A model generated the notes under the pieces. It was not told where the DNA came from, searched no databases, and saw nothing but the letters and a program-made list of their open reading frames with translations. Position numbers and translations under genes: made by a program. Positions 12,126 to 24,277 of a DNA stretch of 64,000 nucleotides are shown here, piece by piece. Source of the stretch: Anisodus tanguticus (Eukaryota; Streptophyta; Magnoliopsida; Solanales; Solanaceae); NCBI GenBank assembly GCA_034509755.1, contig CM067550.1, forward strand, positions 9,479,001 to 9,543,000. The letters are read 5' to 3'. Each line of letters opens with the position of its first letter. The first letter of the stretch is position 1.

Positions 12126-13829
12126 TAATTTCTTCTTCTTAAAGCCGCCCAGTGTAATTTGCTGTAAGGTTTGTGCATCTTGCTTTTTTTTTTTTACTTC
12201 TTTTTTTCTGTGTGTGGGGTGGGGGGTGTGCTGTTACATGCACTTGTAAGTGAACAATTTTAGAATTGAGGTGTAGTTGATTGATTATTTGAACGATTAT
12301 AATAAGACTTTAGTAAGGGCATCTGGCACCTTTCCAGTTCTGTTCTCAACTTTGACAATGTATGTACAATGTAATAGAGAAGTAAAGTTTGTAACCTGTA
12401 ATAATTAGGAGTGAGTATCCTTATGAGGTTCAACGATGAGTTTTTCACTGAAAGGTTTAGATTTGCAAAAGCTAACAATTGCAAATATTTACGGGCTTTT
12501 ACCGCCGGATGGGAGTGAAATAGTCCCACATGCATATAGCAAGATCAATGCTGCTGGTACTATCTAAGTTTTCATGTCTTTTTGGTTTCCCAGACATAGT
12601 GGTTATGTGATGAATGTGTGTTCTTATTGCTGATCACGTGGTATCAAGCTTTTCAACCTTGGATAAGCCAAATGATTGGTCAAGATTATGTTGTTCATTG
12701 AAAATCAAAGAGAGAACAACATTGAATGATTAATTTTGATTCACCAATTTTTTTTTGTGTGATATACCATGTTGAAACTTCCTATGGTCGTTATTTGTAC
12801 ATGGGAAGGGTCCTCCTTGTATGCTATTCACGTTTGTTCGAAGTGGTAGGGTAAATTTAAACTCAAACATAGAATTATGTGCGTCAGATTTTTATTTTGA
12901 TTTGAGTTCACCATGCTCCCGTCATCTATATTATACGATCGTAATATTTTTTTCATTAAATTTTACCATTAAACTAGAATTAAAGGTCCCTCAGCAAACT
13001 CAGAACTATCAAGTGGGGTTCATTTTGAAGTCAAAATCCCAGAAAATAATATTTTGCTTTTGGTTTTGATTTGAAAAACGTTTCTTAGCCAACGACCAGA
13101 TAATACAATTTTCAACCCATGGCCTCTACCAACCCCTGCAGGCCCCAAGCCCCCCAAATTAGGTAGGGAACTGTAAGCACATGCTAACGACAATGTAATA
13201 AATTGCAGACAACAACCTTATACTCACTATTCCACTACTAGCTTAATGGAAGGTCTCGAATTTAGAATTTAAAATTTAAAATTAAATTTTTTTTTCAATA
13301 GGACGAGCATTATCCATCTACTGATGATCTTCAGGGCATTTAAAGTGGACGATAGTAAATTTTAGGGTTTGTTAGGTAAAATGATCTTTTTTTGATAAGA
13401 TATGATATTTCAGAATTAAGGTAGAGTATTTTAAAATTAAATTTGTGATTAATTTTATATCTTATTTAGTTGAAGGTATAATTAATTTCAAGATAAATTT
13501 ATATCTTTAATTAAATAAAATATAAATTAAATTATTGAATATTTTATCTTTATATCATCAAACTTGAACTAATTTTATTCCACCTAAGAAGTGAAATAAA
13601 TTAATCCAAAAATTAGAACTATAATTCCGAAATTGTAATAACCAGACTATCCAATAATTAGAGTGAAATAAAGCACTCCACAACCTCTAAATAGACTAGG
13701 TAAAATAAACATCATATTGATATACACTAAAATACCAGACCAACATATTCTTTTGGAGGGTATAAACCCATTATCCATCTTTTCTTTTTCTTCTTCTTCT
13801 TCTTCCTAATCAATCTGTACCCTTCAAAA
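12126..13829. other. Spacer between GCP4 pseudogene and PHR2
   Basis: No gene is supported. 12,126-12,560 is the likely old GCP4 3' flank. 13,250-13,740 is very AT-rich and could hide a MITE, but I found no clean terminal repeats. Just before PHR2 the strand turns pyrimidine-rich (a TTC/TCT run near 13,780-13,806), which looks like its 5' UTR. Confidence 0.5.
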
Positions 13830-16717
13830 ATGGATCCCAAGAACCCAGAAAATCAAGAAGACCAACAGCCACCACTCACTTTACCCATAGCCTCAATTTC
13901 ATTTGCTCTATCAACAATCCTACCCACCCATTTCCTTACACCACCCAAAATCTACAAACCCAACAAACTCAAAATCCCAACCCAAATCTCATCTCTTTCA
14001 AATCTAACCCTCTCATCATCTTTCCCACCTACAAAACCCAACTTCAAATCAACCATTTCCTCAAACCCTTTGCACAACACTCTCACTTTAAACCCTCTTC
14101 GCCCTTCCCAACCTTCCAATACCGCCGCCCTTCGTCGAGCATCCATTATATGGTTCCGTAATGATCTACGTGTCCACGATAACGAGTGTCTTAACTCAGC
14201 ATACAATGAGTCCATGTCAGTTTTACCCGTTTACTGTTTTGACCCGAGAGATTACGGGAAATCCTCATCTGGGTTTGATAAAACCGGACCGTATCGAGCT
14301 ACTTTCCTAATTGAATCGGTTTCGGATCTTAGGAAGAGTTTACAAGCAAGAGGGTCGGATCTTGTGGTTAGAATTGGGAAACCCGAGACTGTTTTAGTCG
14401 AATTAGCGAAAGCGGTTGGAGCTGAAGCAGTGTATGCACATAGAGAGGTGTCATATGACGAGGTTAAAGAGGAAGATAAGATTGAGAGTGTAATGAAAGA
14501 TGAGGCTTTGGAAGTGAAGTATTTTTGGGGTAGTACATTGTATAATGTTGATGATTTGCCTTTTAAGTTGGAGGAAATGCCAACGAATTACGGAGGGTTT
14601 AGAGAGAAAGTGCAGGGATTGGAAGTAAGGAAGACAATTGAGGCATTGGATCAGTTGAAAGGATTGCCTACTAGAGGTGATGTTGAACCTGGAGAGATTC
14701 CTTCTTTGGTTGATTTGGGACTTAATCCTAGTGCCACCATGGGTCAGGTATTACCTTTGTTTGAAAATTACGTGATATAACAATTTAAGTCCACTAATTA
14801 CCTGTTTTAGCAAAACCATTAAATTACTACAAAAGATGGCTAGATTGTATGTATGTATTTATGTATGATTGTAGGTATGTATGCCCGCTAGTGTATGTGT
14901 GTATAAGATATATTTTGAAAACAAACTATTGCTATGTTTTGGAAACTCAATAATATCGTCATAATAATGCTATTTATTAAAATTCCCCTTATTTCACATT
15001 GATCATTAGAAAATGTAGGCCTAAGACGGACTAATGAGTATTGGTGTGAAACTAGTTTTACATTGGTGTCTAGAAATGTAGAGAACCTTTGGTGTTAGAG
15101 AACTTCTAATCTGATCAATTTAAAAAAAAAAAAAAAAAAAAAAAAAGAGAACTTCTAATGTGACTGAAAGGACAAAATTTTGAGCATTGGAACAAAACGG
15201 GTACAAATGTAGTTCAATGGGTCATGTTATCAAAAGTGAAAAGCGCAAAAGAGCTCTAAGGTTCCGTTGGGGCTCAAGCGCAAAGTACAAATAAAGTGTG
15301 GGCTTTAATGAAAAAAGACGTGAATGGAGAAAAAATCCATATATATATGTCTAGTCCAATACTAGTAATAATAACTAAAAAAAGAACGATAAAGTGGAAT
15401 ATCAATTGTTTAGTGTCTCCTCTTCAGGAGGCGCTCATTAGTGGTAGAGATGATCAAGATTCCATTTTTACTACAGAATGGAAGTGACTCAAGTCAGAAA
15501 TATTTGATGGTTTAATCCAATGGATCTCTTGTATATGTATTGTGAACTTTATAAGATAACACCCCATTTTTATGTAGGCTTGGTGCTTGGTATTTGAACT
15601 TCAGTAAGTTAAATGATCCTTGCTCTACTTGTAGTGTTCTTCTATGGACTAGTTCTGTGTACTTAAATATCAAGCTCATAGCTTTGATAATTTGTTGATC
15701 ACTAAATTAATGAACTTCTTATTAGGTGGTCACCAACTAGGATACGACTGACAACACACCATATTTTTCTATTCAGCTAGAATATAGATCAAACAACCTT
15801 TATTTGCTAGCTTGAAATGTAATCTGGAGAGAACATCTTTTAGTCAAAGTTTGGAGGTTGCTTTTTAAGTATTGCCTACATGCATCGTGCATAATCACTT
15901 AAGAACTGTTGCATGATTTTTCACTGTCTTCAATTTGTAATTTCCATACTGTATTTAAACTTTGGAACTATAAGTTGTTTAACATCACGAACTATTCGCA
16001 TAAAGTTGATTTCTTTCAGCTACTTTGCAAATTATGGCAAACACAAACATTTCTTAAACATTTGCATTTGCCCCTCATTTAGAATGGAAAACAAACTGCT
16101 AATGCTTCCCTTGTGGGAGGAGAGAATGAAGCACTGCAGAGACTTAGAAAATTTGCAGCCGAATGCCAGGCCCAACCCAATAAGGAAAACAAAGATGGCA
16201 CTACTGACAGCATATATGGTGCAAACTTTTCTTGCAAAATATCTCCTTGGCTCGCTATGGGATGTCTCTCTCCCCGTTCCATGTTTGATGAATTGAAGAA
16301 GTCCACTTCAAGGTAATGTCTGATCAATAGTTTATTTCTTATCCTGATACTAATGCCTGTGAGACCGGTCTTACTGGTTAACGTTTCATTGGTATTTTGT
16401 GCTGCAGAACGATTTCTGCTGCCTCTGGCAAGAAAGATGGTGGTAGTGGCACTGGGCTGAACTGGCTTATGTATGAGCTGTTATGGAGAGATTTTTTCAG
16501 GTAATTTAGCCTTAGCTCTTATGAGCTTGGAGCTAGTTTCACTTTTATAATTTTATTCAGTGTCATTCTGAATTTTATTGAGCTTCTAACATATACTTTA
16601 CTATTCTTTGGATAACGTTTTGTTCTCTGAACTGCCAGATTCATCACCAAGAAATATAGTGCCGCAAAACAAAATAGTGCTGCTCCAGTAACTGCTTGTG
16701 TGGGATCTGCTGCTTAA
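13830..16717 (+). CDS. PHR2: PHR2, photolyase/blue-light receptor family protein
   Basis: CDS join(13830-14747, 16083-16312, 16408-16500, 16639-16717) is 1,320 nt and encodes 439 aa. All introns are GT-AG and the phases agree. Arabidopsis PHR2 is, from memory, about 447 aa. Residues 1-100 are rich in S, T, P and N and may include an organelle-targeting segment (uncertain). The photolyase N-terminal domain starts near residue 104 with WFRNDLRVHDN at 108-118, then PVYCFDPRDYGKSSSGFDKT. The later part has ANFSCKISPWLAMGCLSPRS and LNWLMYELLWRDFFRF, the start of the FAD-binding region. The protein ends soon after, so the FAD domain is much shorter than in classical photolyases of about 480-600 aa; this is a family trait, not damage. 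Photorepair or light-signalling roles are plausible but cannot be shown here. The start is the first in-frame ATG after a pyrimidine-rich leader. Confidence 0.92.
15121..15146 (+). repeat. Poly(A) tract in PHR2 intron 1
   Basis: A run of about 26 A, with an acttctaat stretch on both sides (near 15,104 and 15,149). It may mark the tail of an old retro-insertion, but no element body is recognisable. The rest of the 1.3-kb intron holds nothing I can name. Confidence 0.6.
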
Positions 16718-18666
16718 CCAATGGTACATTCGAAAAGGAGAATGGACGTTTCCGTTTTGTATCTTGATGATTCTTTTTCCGGAAGTTTAGCCGTGGAATG
16801 TTAAAGTTGGACTGTCTTTAGAGTGAGTCCTTGAAGTATTCATCAATGATACATTGTGGTCTTTGACTATAAGCTTTGGATATAAAAGAATTTGTCGCCA
16901 TTTCTAGCCGATGCTTTACCATCTTTCTTATACTTGTTCTTTTGTTTGATCTATAGTTGAGAAGTAGATATGATAACAAGTATTCCTGTATGTGCCTTCT
17001 TTATATAACAACTGTGGCATCCAATTGAAGAGAGTACTAGTTCTCAGTATCTAAAGAACAGGCACGAGGAAGAAAAACTTCATGAAAAAACTAGTTGTCT
17101 TTGCTAGACTTCAACTTGGTTCCCAAATTAGGGTGTGAGAGTTCCGTAGGTCATTTATGTATCTGTGGACTCAGATTCTTTAAGAAATTTTGGCTGATAG
17201 CTACAAGAAGCTGGTGATATGTTGATTAAATCCCTAAAAAGATTTCAAGTGCATTTATTTTTAGCCTTGGAGAAATTTTCAATTATTCTCAACCCTTTTG
17301 ATTTTGGACAGCAATCCTTTCGCTACTTCAATGGGACAGAGAACTCAGTTTAACCCCAGAACTGGTGGATGTTGCTGTTAGTCCCACGACTAAAGGTAGA
17401 ACAATTTCAACTGAATCCATAGCTTCGAAAGTCGGAAATCAGTTGGAAGTTTTTCAAGAGTTCAACTTCTATTCATTGTAACTTTCACATCATCTGATCT
17501 CTCAAGATAACTAGATATAATTGTCCATAATAAGTTAAACTAGTAGATGTTGACAAGGAGAGTACCACTCTTTATTTATCAGATCAGCTTAACTGGTATA
17601 TATATAAGGAGATGAGATTTAGGTGAACATGAGACTAACCGATACTGTGTATAGTATTAGGTTTAATGCATTACTAACTGCAGTTCTATACTGAAAGTCT
17701 TAACACCAGTAGCTCTCACGGAAATTCTACGGTTAACATCTGACAATGTACCAATACTTTACTTGATAATCCTCATATTTGCTGAACATCACCATAAATA
17801 TCCAAAGACAGCACAAAGCAAAACATATTCCCCAAAACACACGTGTGCACATAGTTATTGTTAACTAAAACAATAACTATATCTCACTCCGCCCAGAGGT
17901 TGGCAAGCAGCTACTCAATGTATCATAAATCCTCACAATATGGGACGCCAAGCATGCAAAGAGGGTAGCAAAGATTTAGACTAGATGACATCAGAAACTC
18001 TAAGAGATGATGTTACAACAAGTACAAAGCCATTACACGAAATAACCACAGGTCACTCATGCCCAAAGTTTTTGTCCTGCAAGCTCAGCACCCAAATTCA
18101 GCCGCCTAAACACCTAAACATCCTTACAGCCTACAGAAGTGGAGAAGAAAACAAGCTAGTGAAACTTAGTCCTCCTGCATTCTCTATTCGCAGTGGCTCA
18201 TTGTATGCAATGCAGTTGTACAGTGTGTCAATGAGCCAGAGCAGACCAATGCCTACTTAAGTGTTCACCGCTTGCTACAAGAAGAAGAGTGGAAGGATGC
18301 AAGTACATTTGGAACTCGAATATCTAGATTTCGCACAGTTCACGTGCGTAAATTCTCAAGTTCAAGGCATGAAAATGTAAACGTACCCACTTTTCATTCA
18401 CTAGCCTGATTTTGGCGGATCATGGAAAAATTTAGACTAGTTACTGAAAATTTGCATTTCATATGAATAAGGTTTCAGTTAACTACTAATTTTAGTCATT
18501 TACCTTCAAACAGGATTAAAATCTATGAACTCTACAACAGGTAGTTCAGTACTAGTCAAACTTAACACAACCTATAAATGAAAGCAATTTTGCCAAAACC
18601 TACTGATCATCGTTCTCAGTCAACTGGTTTATTCACAAGATAAGGATATAGTAGTTAATAACAAAC
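16718..18666. other. Spacer downstream of PHR2
   Basis: About 16,718-16,900 is the probable PHR2 3' UTR. The remainder is unique-looking sequence without a supported gene. A minus-strand open stretch at about 18,137-18,258 translates to a hydrophobic, leucine-rich peptide but is not phase-compatible with the exon-like block at 18,667-18,840. Confidence 0.4.
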
Positions 18667-18840
18667 CTGCAGGTGTTAGCAATGGCAGAGTCTGCTATTA
18701 TCTGCCTTTCTGCAGCAATTTTGCTGCACACAAGGTAAGGCCATGAGGTTCCAGCAGCCAACACTGTGAATGCAATGGCATAAGGACTTATTCCTGCGGG
18801 TAAGTTGTGCACATGCCAATTCCACGGTTCATGTATCAAA
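18667..18840 (-). other. Possible internal exon of an unrecognised minus-strand gene
   Basis: On the minus strand a good acceptor (ttactgcctgcag) is followed by 174 open bases and a donor (CTGCAG|GTTTGT). The translation has LIHEPWNWHVHNLPAGISPY then a hydrophobic AIAFTVLAAG segment, and looks coding in composition. I do not recognise the family. No partner exon of matching phase was found on either side, so it could be chance, an exon of a degraded gene, or part of the transcript reading out of the PPR gene. Confidence 0.25.
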
Positions 18841-19426
18841 CTGCAGGCAGTAAACAGGATAGAGGTTCATGCTAAAATAAATAAATAAATGTTGTTCTAC
18901 TTTTAGCTGAATCTCATAACCCGTATCCATACTTGGATTTGTACCCCTGAATCTAAAATTTTAGATCATGGTGAATCCGATATCTAGATCCGCACCAGTA
19001 TCGATTGCCCACACCCATATCCGAGCAGCATAGCTGATAAGAATTAACAGTTCATGAAGATGAATAATAATAACTTAGGTCTATTTCCCCTCATTCTGCA
19101 GCAAGTGAATCTGTAAGGACCTCCACTTTCTACTAGGAAACCATATGTGAAGATGGAATTTATTCCCAAAATTAAACTATGCGTTCTAAATGGCTTCAAA
19201 GACTCAGCTTCTGTCGAAAACAAAAGAATCTTAATTCCACAAGATTATATTGCAACATTACCATCACCTGCATGGTGCTTACCCTAACGGCTTTACTGTG
19301 CATTTCAGTAACCATGTTATAGTATTTAGCAGTTAGCACAGAGAAATCAATTTCCAATGTTCTCAGAATGAAGTGAAAACTGCTAATCTGTTGAAGTGGT
19401 TCTTAGTTTCCCATCGGAAACTAGTG

Positions 19427-20776
19427 CTAGTGAATGCGTCCATCAACCTCTATGGAACTGAGCCCGGGAACTTTCTTTACCCTCTTTGTCTCCATAAGGT
19501 CTCTGATGTGCCTAGCATCTTTCCACCGACCCATCTTAGCGTAGACATTGGAGAGAAGAACGTAAGCTGCACTATTTGTGGGATCTTGCTCTATTATTTT
19601 GTTGAGTGCAATCTCACATGTTTCAATATCTCCACATATCCTAGCTCCACTGAGAAGAGCTCCCCAAATAAGCACATCTGGTTCCATAGGCATTGTATTC
19701 AGAAGATTCCATGCTTCATCAATCAAACCAGCTCTTCCATAAAGGTCGATCATACAACCATAATGCTGAACCGAAGGAGAAATACCAAACTCTTTACTCA
19801 TCCTCTCAAACATTGCCTTCCCTTCGCTCACCAATCCTCCATGTACACAAGCAGAAAGTACACCTAAGAACGTAATGTCATCAGGCCTTACTCTGGTCTC
19901 AACCATATTCGAAAACAAGGAAAGGCAATCTTCCCAATGACCATGCATCGCAAGACCTGATATCATAGCAGTCCAAGCCATTAAGTCTCTCTTTGGACCC
20001 AAATTTTCAAAAACTAATCTTGCCCTGACTATACTCCCGCATTTAGCATACATTTCAATCAATGAAGTTCCGAGTACAACATTAATTTCCATCCCAAGTT
20101 TATAAACATGAGTATGAGCCCATTTCCCGTGTTCAAGTGAACCCAACTGCTCACATGCTGCAAGCAAAATCGACACGGTGTACTCATTAGGCATAACCTT
20201 ATTTTCCTCTTTCATCTGTCCAAACAACTCGAAGGCTTCTTCACACTGACCCCACCTCACATAACCATCCAACATACTACTCCAAGATATGACATTTCTA
20301 CTCGGCATTTTAACAAACAGTTCCCGCGCAACACTAAGCAAACCCGCTTTCACATTCGCGTTTATGATCGAATTCCAAGAAGGTAAATCCGGTTGAGGCA
20401 TTTCATCGAACACCTTGCGGGCAGAACCCACATCGCCGCAAGTAGTGTACATACTAATTAACGACGTTTGGACAAATGAGTCGGATGAGAACCCGAAAAT
20501 AAGAGTTTGTGAGTGAATGGATCGGCCCAATTGGAGGGTTTGAGGTGAATGGATGGATTGGAGGAGAAAAGGGAAGGTGTAGAAATCGAGTGGGACGGCA
20601 TGGAAGCACATACGGAGGAAGATGGAGAGTGGGGTATGGGCGGGTCGGGTTGGTGGATGAGTCGGTTGGACATGGGCTCTGATTAGATTATTCCAAATGA
20701 AAGAATCGATAGTTGGATGCCAAAGATTGAGCGAAGGGTGTGTTAAGGATATGAGCTTTCTGGTCGGCACCTTCAT
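19427..20776 (-). CDS. Pentatricopeptide repeat protein, PLS class, E-type ending
   Basis: Single-exon ORF of 449 codons, typical of plant PPR genes. Repeats of about 31-36 residues run from about residue 26 to 370, for example FVQTSLISMYTTCGDVGSAR (101-120), NVISWSSMLDGYVRWGQCEE (161-180), LGTSLIEMYAKCGSIVRAR (235-253) and DLMAWTAMISGLAMHGHWED (264-283). An E-type region follows (from about 369; NSAAYVLLSNVYAKMGRWKD, then KKVPGLSSIEVDG). The stop comes right after GRIH, so there is no E+ or DYW domain. PLS-class E proteins usually bind organellar RNA, and many act in C-to-U editing with a DYW partner; that role is inferred from class only. The N-terminus (MKVPTRKLISLTHPSL) is basic and serine/threonine-containing, compatible with organelle import. 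A second in-frame stop follows closely, so no read-through extension is hidden. Confidence 0.9.
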   Translation of the reverse strand: MKVPTRKLISLTHPSLNLWHPTIDSFIWNNLIRAHVQPTHPPTRPAHTPLSIFLRMCFHAVPLDFYTFPFLLQSIHSPQTLQLGRSIHSQTLIFGFSSDSFVQTSLISMYTTCGDVGSARKVFDEMPQPDLPSWNSIINANVKAGLLSVARELFVKMPSRNVISWSSMLDGYVRWGQCEEAFELFGQMKEENKVMPNEYTVSILLAACEQLGSLEHGKWAHTHVYKLGMEINVVLGTSLIEMYAKCGSIVRARLVFENLGPKRDLMAWTAMISGLAMHGHWEDCLSLFSNMVETRVRPDDITFLGVLSACVHGGLVSEGKAMFERMSKEFGISPSVQHYGCMIDLYGRAGLIDEAWNLLNTMPMEPDVLIWGALLSGARICGDIETCEIALNKIIEQDPTNSAAYVLLSNVYAKMGRWKDARHIRDLMETKRVKKVPGLSSIEVDGRIH

Positions 20777-21689
20777 TTGGATTTTGGAACTTCAATGCTC
20801 AAAGGTACAACAACAATTGTTTTGAGAGAATTAACTTTTATTGAGAAAATAACCAAATGAGCTCCCAACGTTTCATTGAAATCTCAGCTATATAATATAC
20901 TTTTGCAGGATTATATTACATCGTGGACTAATTTAAAATATAATATATTGCTCTTTAAATATTAATGTAGCATTATGTGACCAAAAAAAGTGTATTAAAA
21001 AGTGAGAGGCAAAAATAAATTATTAAATTTTTATTTTATAAATATATTTTACTTAATATTAACTTTTTGATTTTTTAAAGTCTATCATTTTCTTTTTCAT
21101 TTTCCTTTTATCTAATATTAAAATTTTATCACTATTCACACGAAAATAACTTCTTCATTAAAATACTCTCCTCCTCCTTCATTTTCATAGCCGCCGCCGA
21201 CCCTCCACTGCCGGAGCTCTGGCGAAACCACCCAAACTCACCGCCGCTGCCCCTTTTTCTCCTCCTCTTATCTCTCCCTCCATTTCTCCATCACCACCAG
21301 CGAACCCATAGCTCCGGTGAGTTTCACCCAAACCACAGCAAAGCCGCAGCCACCAAATCTGTCATCCTCAGGCAACTCTCCACCACCACACTACTACTCC
21401 CTCCGTTCTTCCCCCTGCTCCGGCTAAGAGCTCCAGTTCCGGTGAACCAGAGTAGTCGCGACACAACCCAAAACCCACTGCAACCACAAGCGAACTCCAT
21501 TCCCTCACCTCTCTCGTCTTTTTTTTTATCGACCAAAAAACGAACTCAACTCCGGTAAAGTACAACAACCCCCAACTCCGCCGAAGTACTTAGGGGGTGA
21601 GGATTGTTAGTAGTTTCAGTTAAAGAGATAGGAGGAAGAGAGAAAATTTTGAAAAAGAATAAGAAAAAAATATAAGTAATAGTGTGGTG
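20777..21689. other. PPR upstream region and GC-rich island
   Basis: 20,777-21,150 is AT-rich and is the presumed PPR promoter and leader. 21,185-21,600 changes sharply to C-rich sequence with repeated CCGCCG and CCGGTGA motifs and pyrimidine runs. It has no long ORF on the plus strand; minus-strand open frames there look like composition artefacts. It resembles a gene or retroelement leader but cannot be assigned. The copia remnant begins near 21,690. Confidence 0.4.
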
Positions 21690-22652
21690 GTATCACCCGC
21701 CTTGGGGGATTGTTTCAAGCCATAAAGTGACTTTCGAAGTTGACAGACATACTGAGGAGCCGAAGGATGCACAAAGCCAAGTGGTTGATGCATATATATA
21801 TAGTTTCTTTCAAATCCTCATGTAAGAACACATTTTTCACATCAAGCTGATGAATCGACTAATTCTTTTCCATAGCAATGCTCAAAATAATGCGGATGGT
21901 GGCTGGTTTAACCACTGGACTGAAGGTCTCACCATAATCAATTCCCTCTTATTGCCCCGTGCCATTTGCTACAAGACTCGCCTTATGGCGTTCAAACTCA
22001 TCAATATCCCTAAATTTGTGACGATATAGCCACATACAATGAATCACATTGACCCCTTCTGGTTTTAGGACAAGATCACAAGTGTGATGTGTAGTGAGCG
22101 CATCAAACTCCTTACGTATGGCAGCATTCCAATTTAGATCAAGCTTGGCTAATTTTGGGTTCTTGGGTAAATGTGAGATGGCTTGAGTGGATAGGTTAAA
22201 GTGGACTTTCGATTTGAAAATCTCGTGTTAGGCATGAGTTTCCATGTGGCGCGTAGGAATAAGGATTGTTTGGGTGGGTTGTGGCAGAGGTGGGCTCGGG
22301 AAGTGGGGCGGAGAGGGGATGATAGGGCTCGGGCAGTGGGGTTGTGAGGGGTTGATGGGAATTTTAGGCAGGGGGTTGGTCGACGGGGGTTGGTGATGGT
22401 AACGGGCGGCAGTAGGGTTGTCACGGGATTAGTGGGTAGGGGGGGGTGACGGGATCAGTGGGTAGGGGAGAGGACGATGTTATCGGTGGGTTGTGTGGCA
22501 GAACCGGGGGAAATGACGGGGACAGTGGGCGTTGAGCCGAACTACTAGCTCCATGGAGTACATTTTTAAACAGCGGGGAAGTGTCCAAATCGTCAAGAAA
22601 ACCATAGTCAGTGACTTAAAATTTTTGGAACGTTTGCAAAAGGGAAGATGTG

Positions 22653-23066
22653 CTATTCAAACGTGACATGGCGAGAAACTAAGACTTTATTTGTGGACAA
22701 ATCATAGCATAAGTACCCCCTATGATTTGACGGGAAACCCAAGAAAATGCAATGAGTAGTCCTAGACGCTAATTTGTGAAGAGTCGTGGAGGCGAGATTA
22801 TGGTAGCATAGACAACCAAAAATCCAAAAGTGACCATAGGAAGGGATCCAATAGAATAAAATTTCGGTGGGGGTTTTATTTTGAAGGGTACGTGTAGGTA
22901 ATATATTAAGAACGTATGCTACCATGTGTAACGCGTAGGCCCAAAAGGAGGGGGGTAGAGAAGCATGAAAGAGCATGATACAAATCATATTGTTAATGGT
23001 GTGGAGGATTCTTTCGATTTTACCATTTTGATGTGAGGTATGGGGGCATGAGAATCGAAATACCAT
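22653..23066 (-). pseudogene. Copia integrase core fragment
   Basis: Longest open piece of the copia element (137 codons). It contains the HQNGKIER block of the integrase core, a helical FWAYALHMVAYVLNILPT stretch and FGCLCYHNL, typical of the C-terminal half of Ty1/copia integrase. The upstream D,D residues lie outside this open frame in a degraded part. Not functional alone. Confidence 0.8.
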
Positions 23067-24277
23067 GCCATTGTTCGTACAAAATTTATGAAATTGAAAA
23101 TTATCAAACTCACGACCATTGTCACATTGAACCGATTTTATGTCATTCTCAAACTGTGTTTTAACGTATGTTCGAAATTCAAGAAAATGGAATAGACTTG
23201 AGACTTATATTTGAGTGGATAAACCCAGAGAAAATGAGAGAAATCATCTAACAATACCAAATAATATTTATGACCCAAATTGCTAGTAATGGAAGATGTC
23301 CATAAATCCGCATTAATGATGTCAAATGGAAAAAAGTAACACTCAAAAATGACGTAAAAGAAAGTCTAACATTCTTTCCTAAAGGACAAGAATGGCAATA
23401 TAGGGGAAATTTCCCTTTAATTACATTTAATCAAATTTTGACTTTTAAGAAAATTAAAAATTGGTGCTCCCGGGTGCCCAAGTCTATTGTGCCAAGTTGA
23501 TGGAGAGATTGCAGCTAAAGAGGTATGTGGATTGACACTTGCAGTGAAAGTGGATGAGATGGATAGAGGTCCCCCATACTATTGCATCTCGTAAGAGTTG
23601 TCCCCGTACGTAGGTCCTTCATAGAAAAAACCAAAATGGTCAAACTCAATAGATACAAAATTATCACTAGCAAATTTCCTAATAGAGATTAAGTTTTTAA
23701 TGATGTTAGGAGCATATAGGACATTTTTTAGGGAAAATAGAGGGTGAGGTGGTAGTGTTTGAGTGGTTCCATAGCCTTGAATTGGAATGCAATTGTCATT
23801 TTCGACCAAAATAAATTAAGGATTGTTTAAGTTGAATAGTTGTGGAAGATTACCAGAGTTACGAGTGAGGTGGAAAGTGGCACCCGTATCCATGTACCAA
23901 GCATCATCGGGTTGCTGTAAATTCATAGTGTCGTAGGTCTGGCCCAGTTCGGTAGGGGTAAGGATGACGTATGGTTGTTGTTGTTGTTGTTAGGCCACCG
24001 AGTTATGAGCCTATTGTGTCGGTCCTACCTGGCGTCTTCTTGGATGAGGGCCCAAAATACTCGGTTGTTGCCACTGGCCACTACTTGGGCCGGTGTTGTC
24101 GTGTATGGGCATGGGGTGAGGCCCAACTTCCGGACATCGGCCATGGCAGTGGGCCGACCCACTGAGATGGGTACAAGGCCTACTTGAATTGTCCACCGGT
24201 ATTGCTGCCTCTGCCTTTTCCGCTGCCTCGGCCACCCCGCGGAGCTTGACCGTCTGTGTGTGGCGGTGTTAGGGCGG

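Noticed and set aside
12260..12535. 91-codon minus-strand ORF after GCP4
   Set aside because: No recognisable domain, AT-rich, and it lies in the old 3' flank of the GCP4 pseudogene.
18137..18258. C-terminal exon (GIGLLWLIDTLYNCIAYNEP-like) pairing with 18,667-18,840
   Set aside because: Available acceptors do not give a compatible reading phase, so the two cannot be joined in frame.
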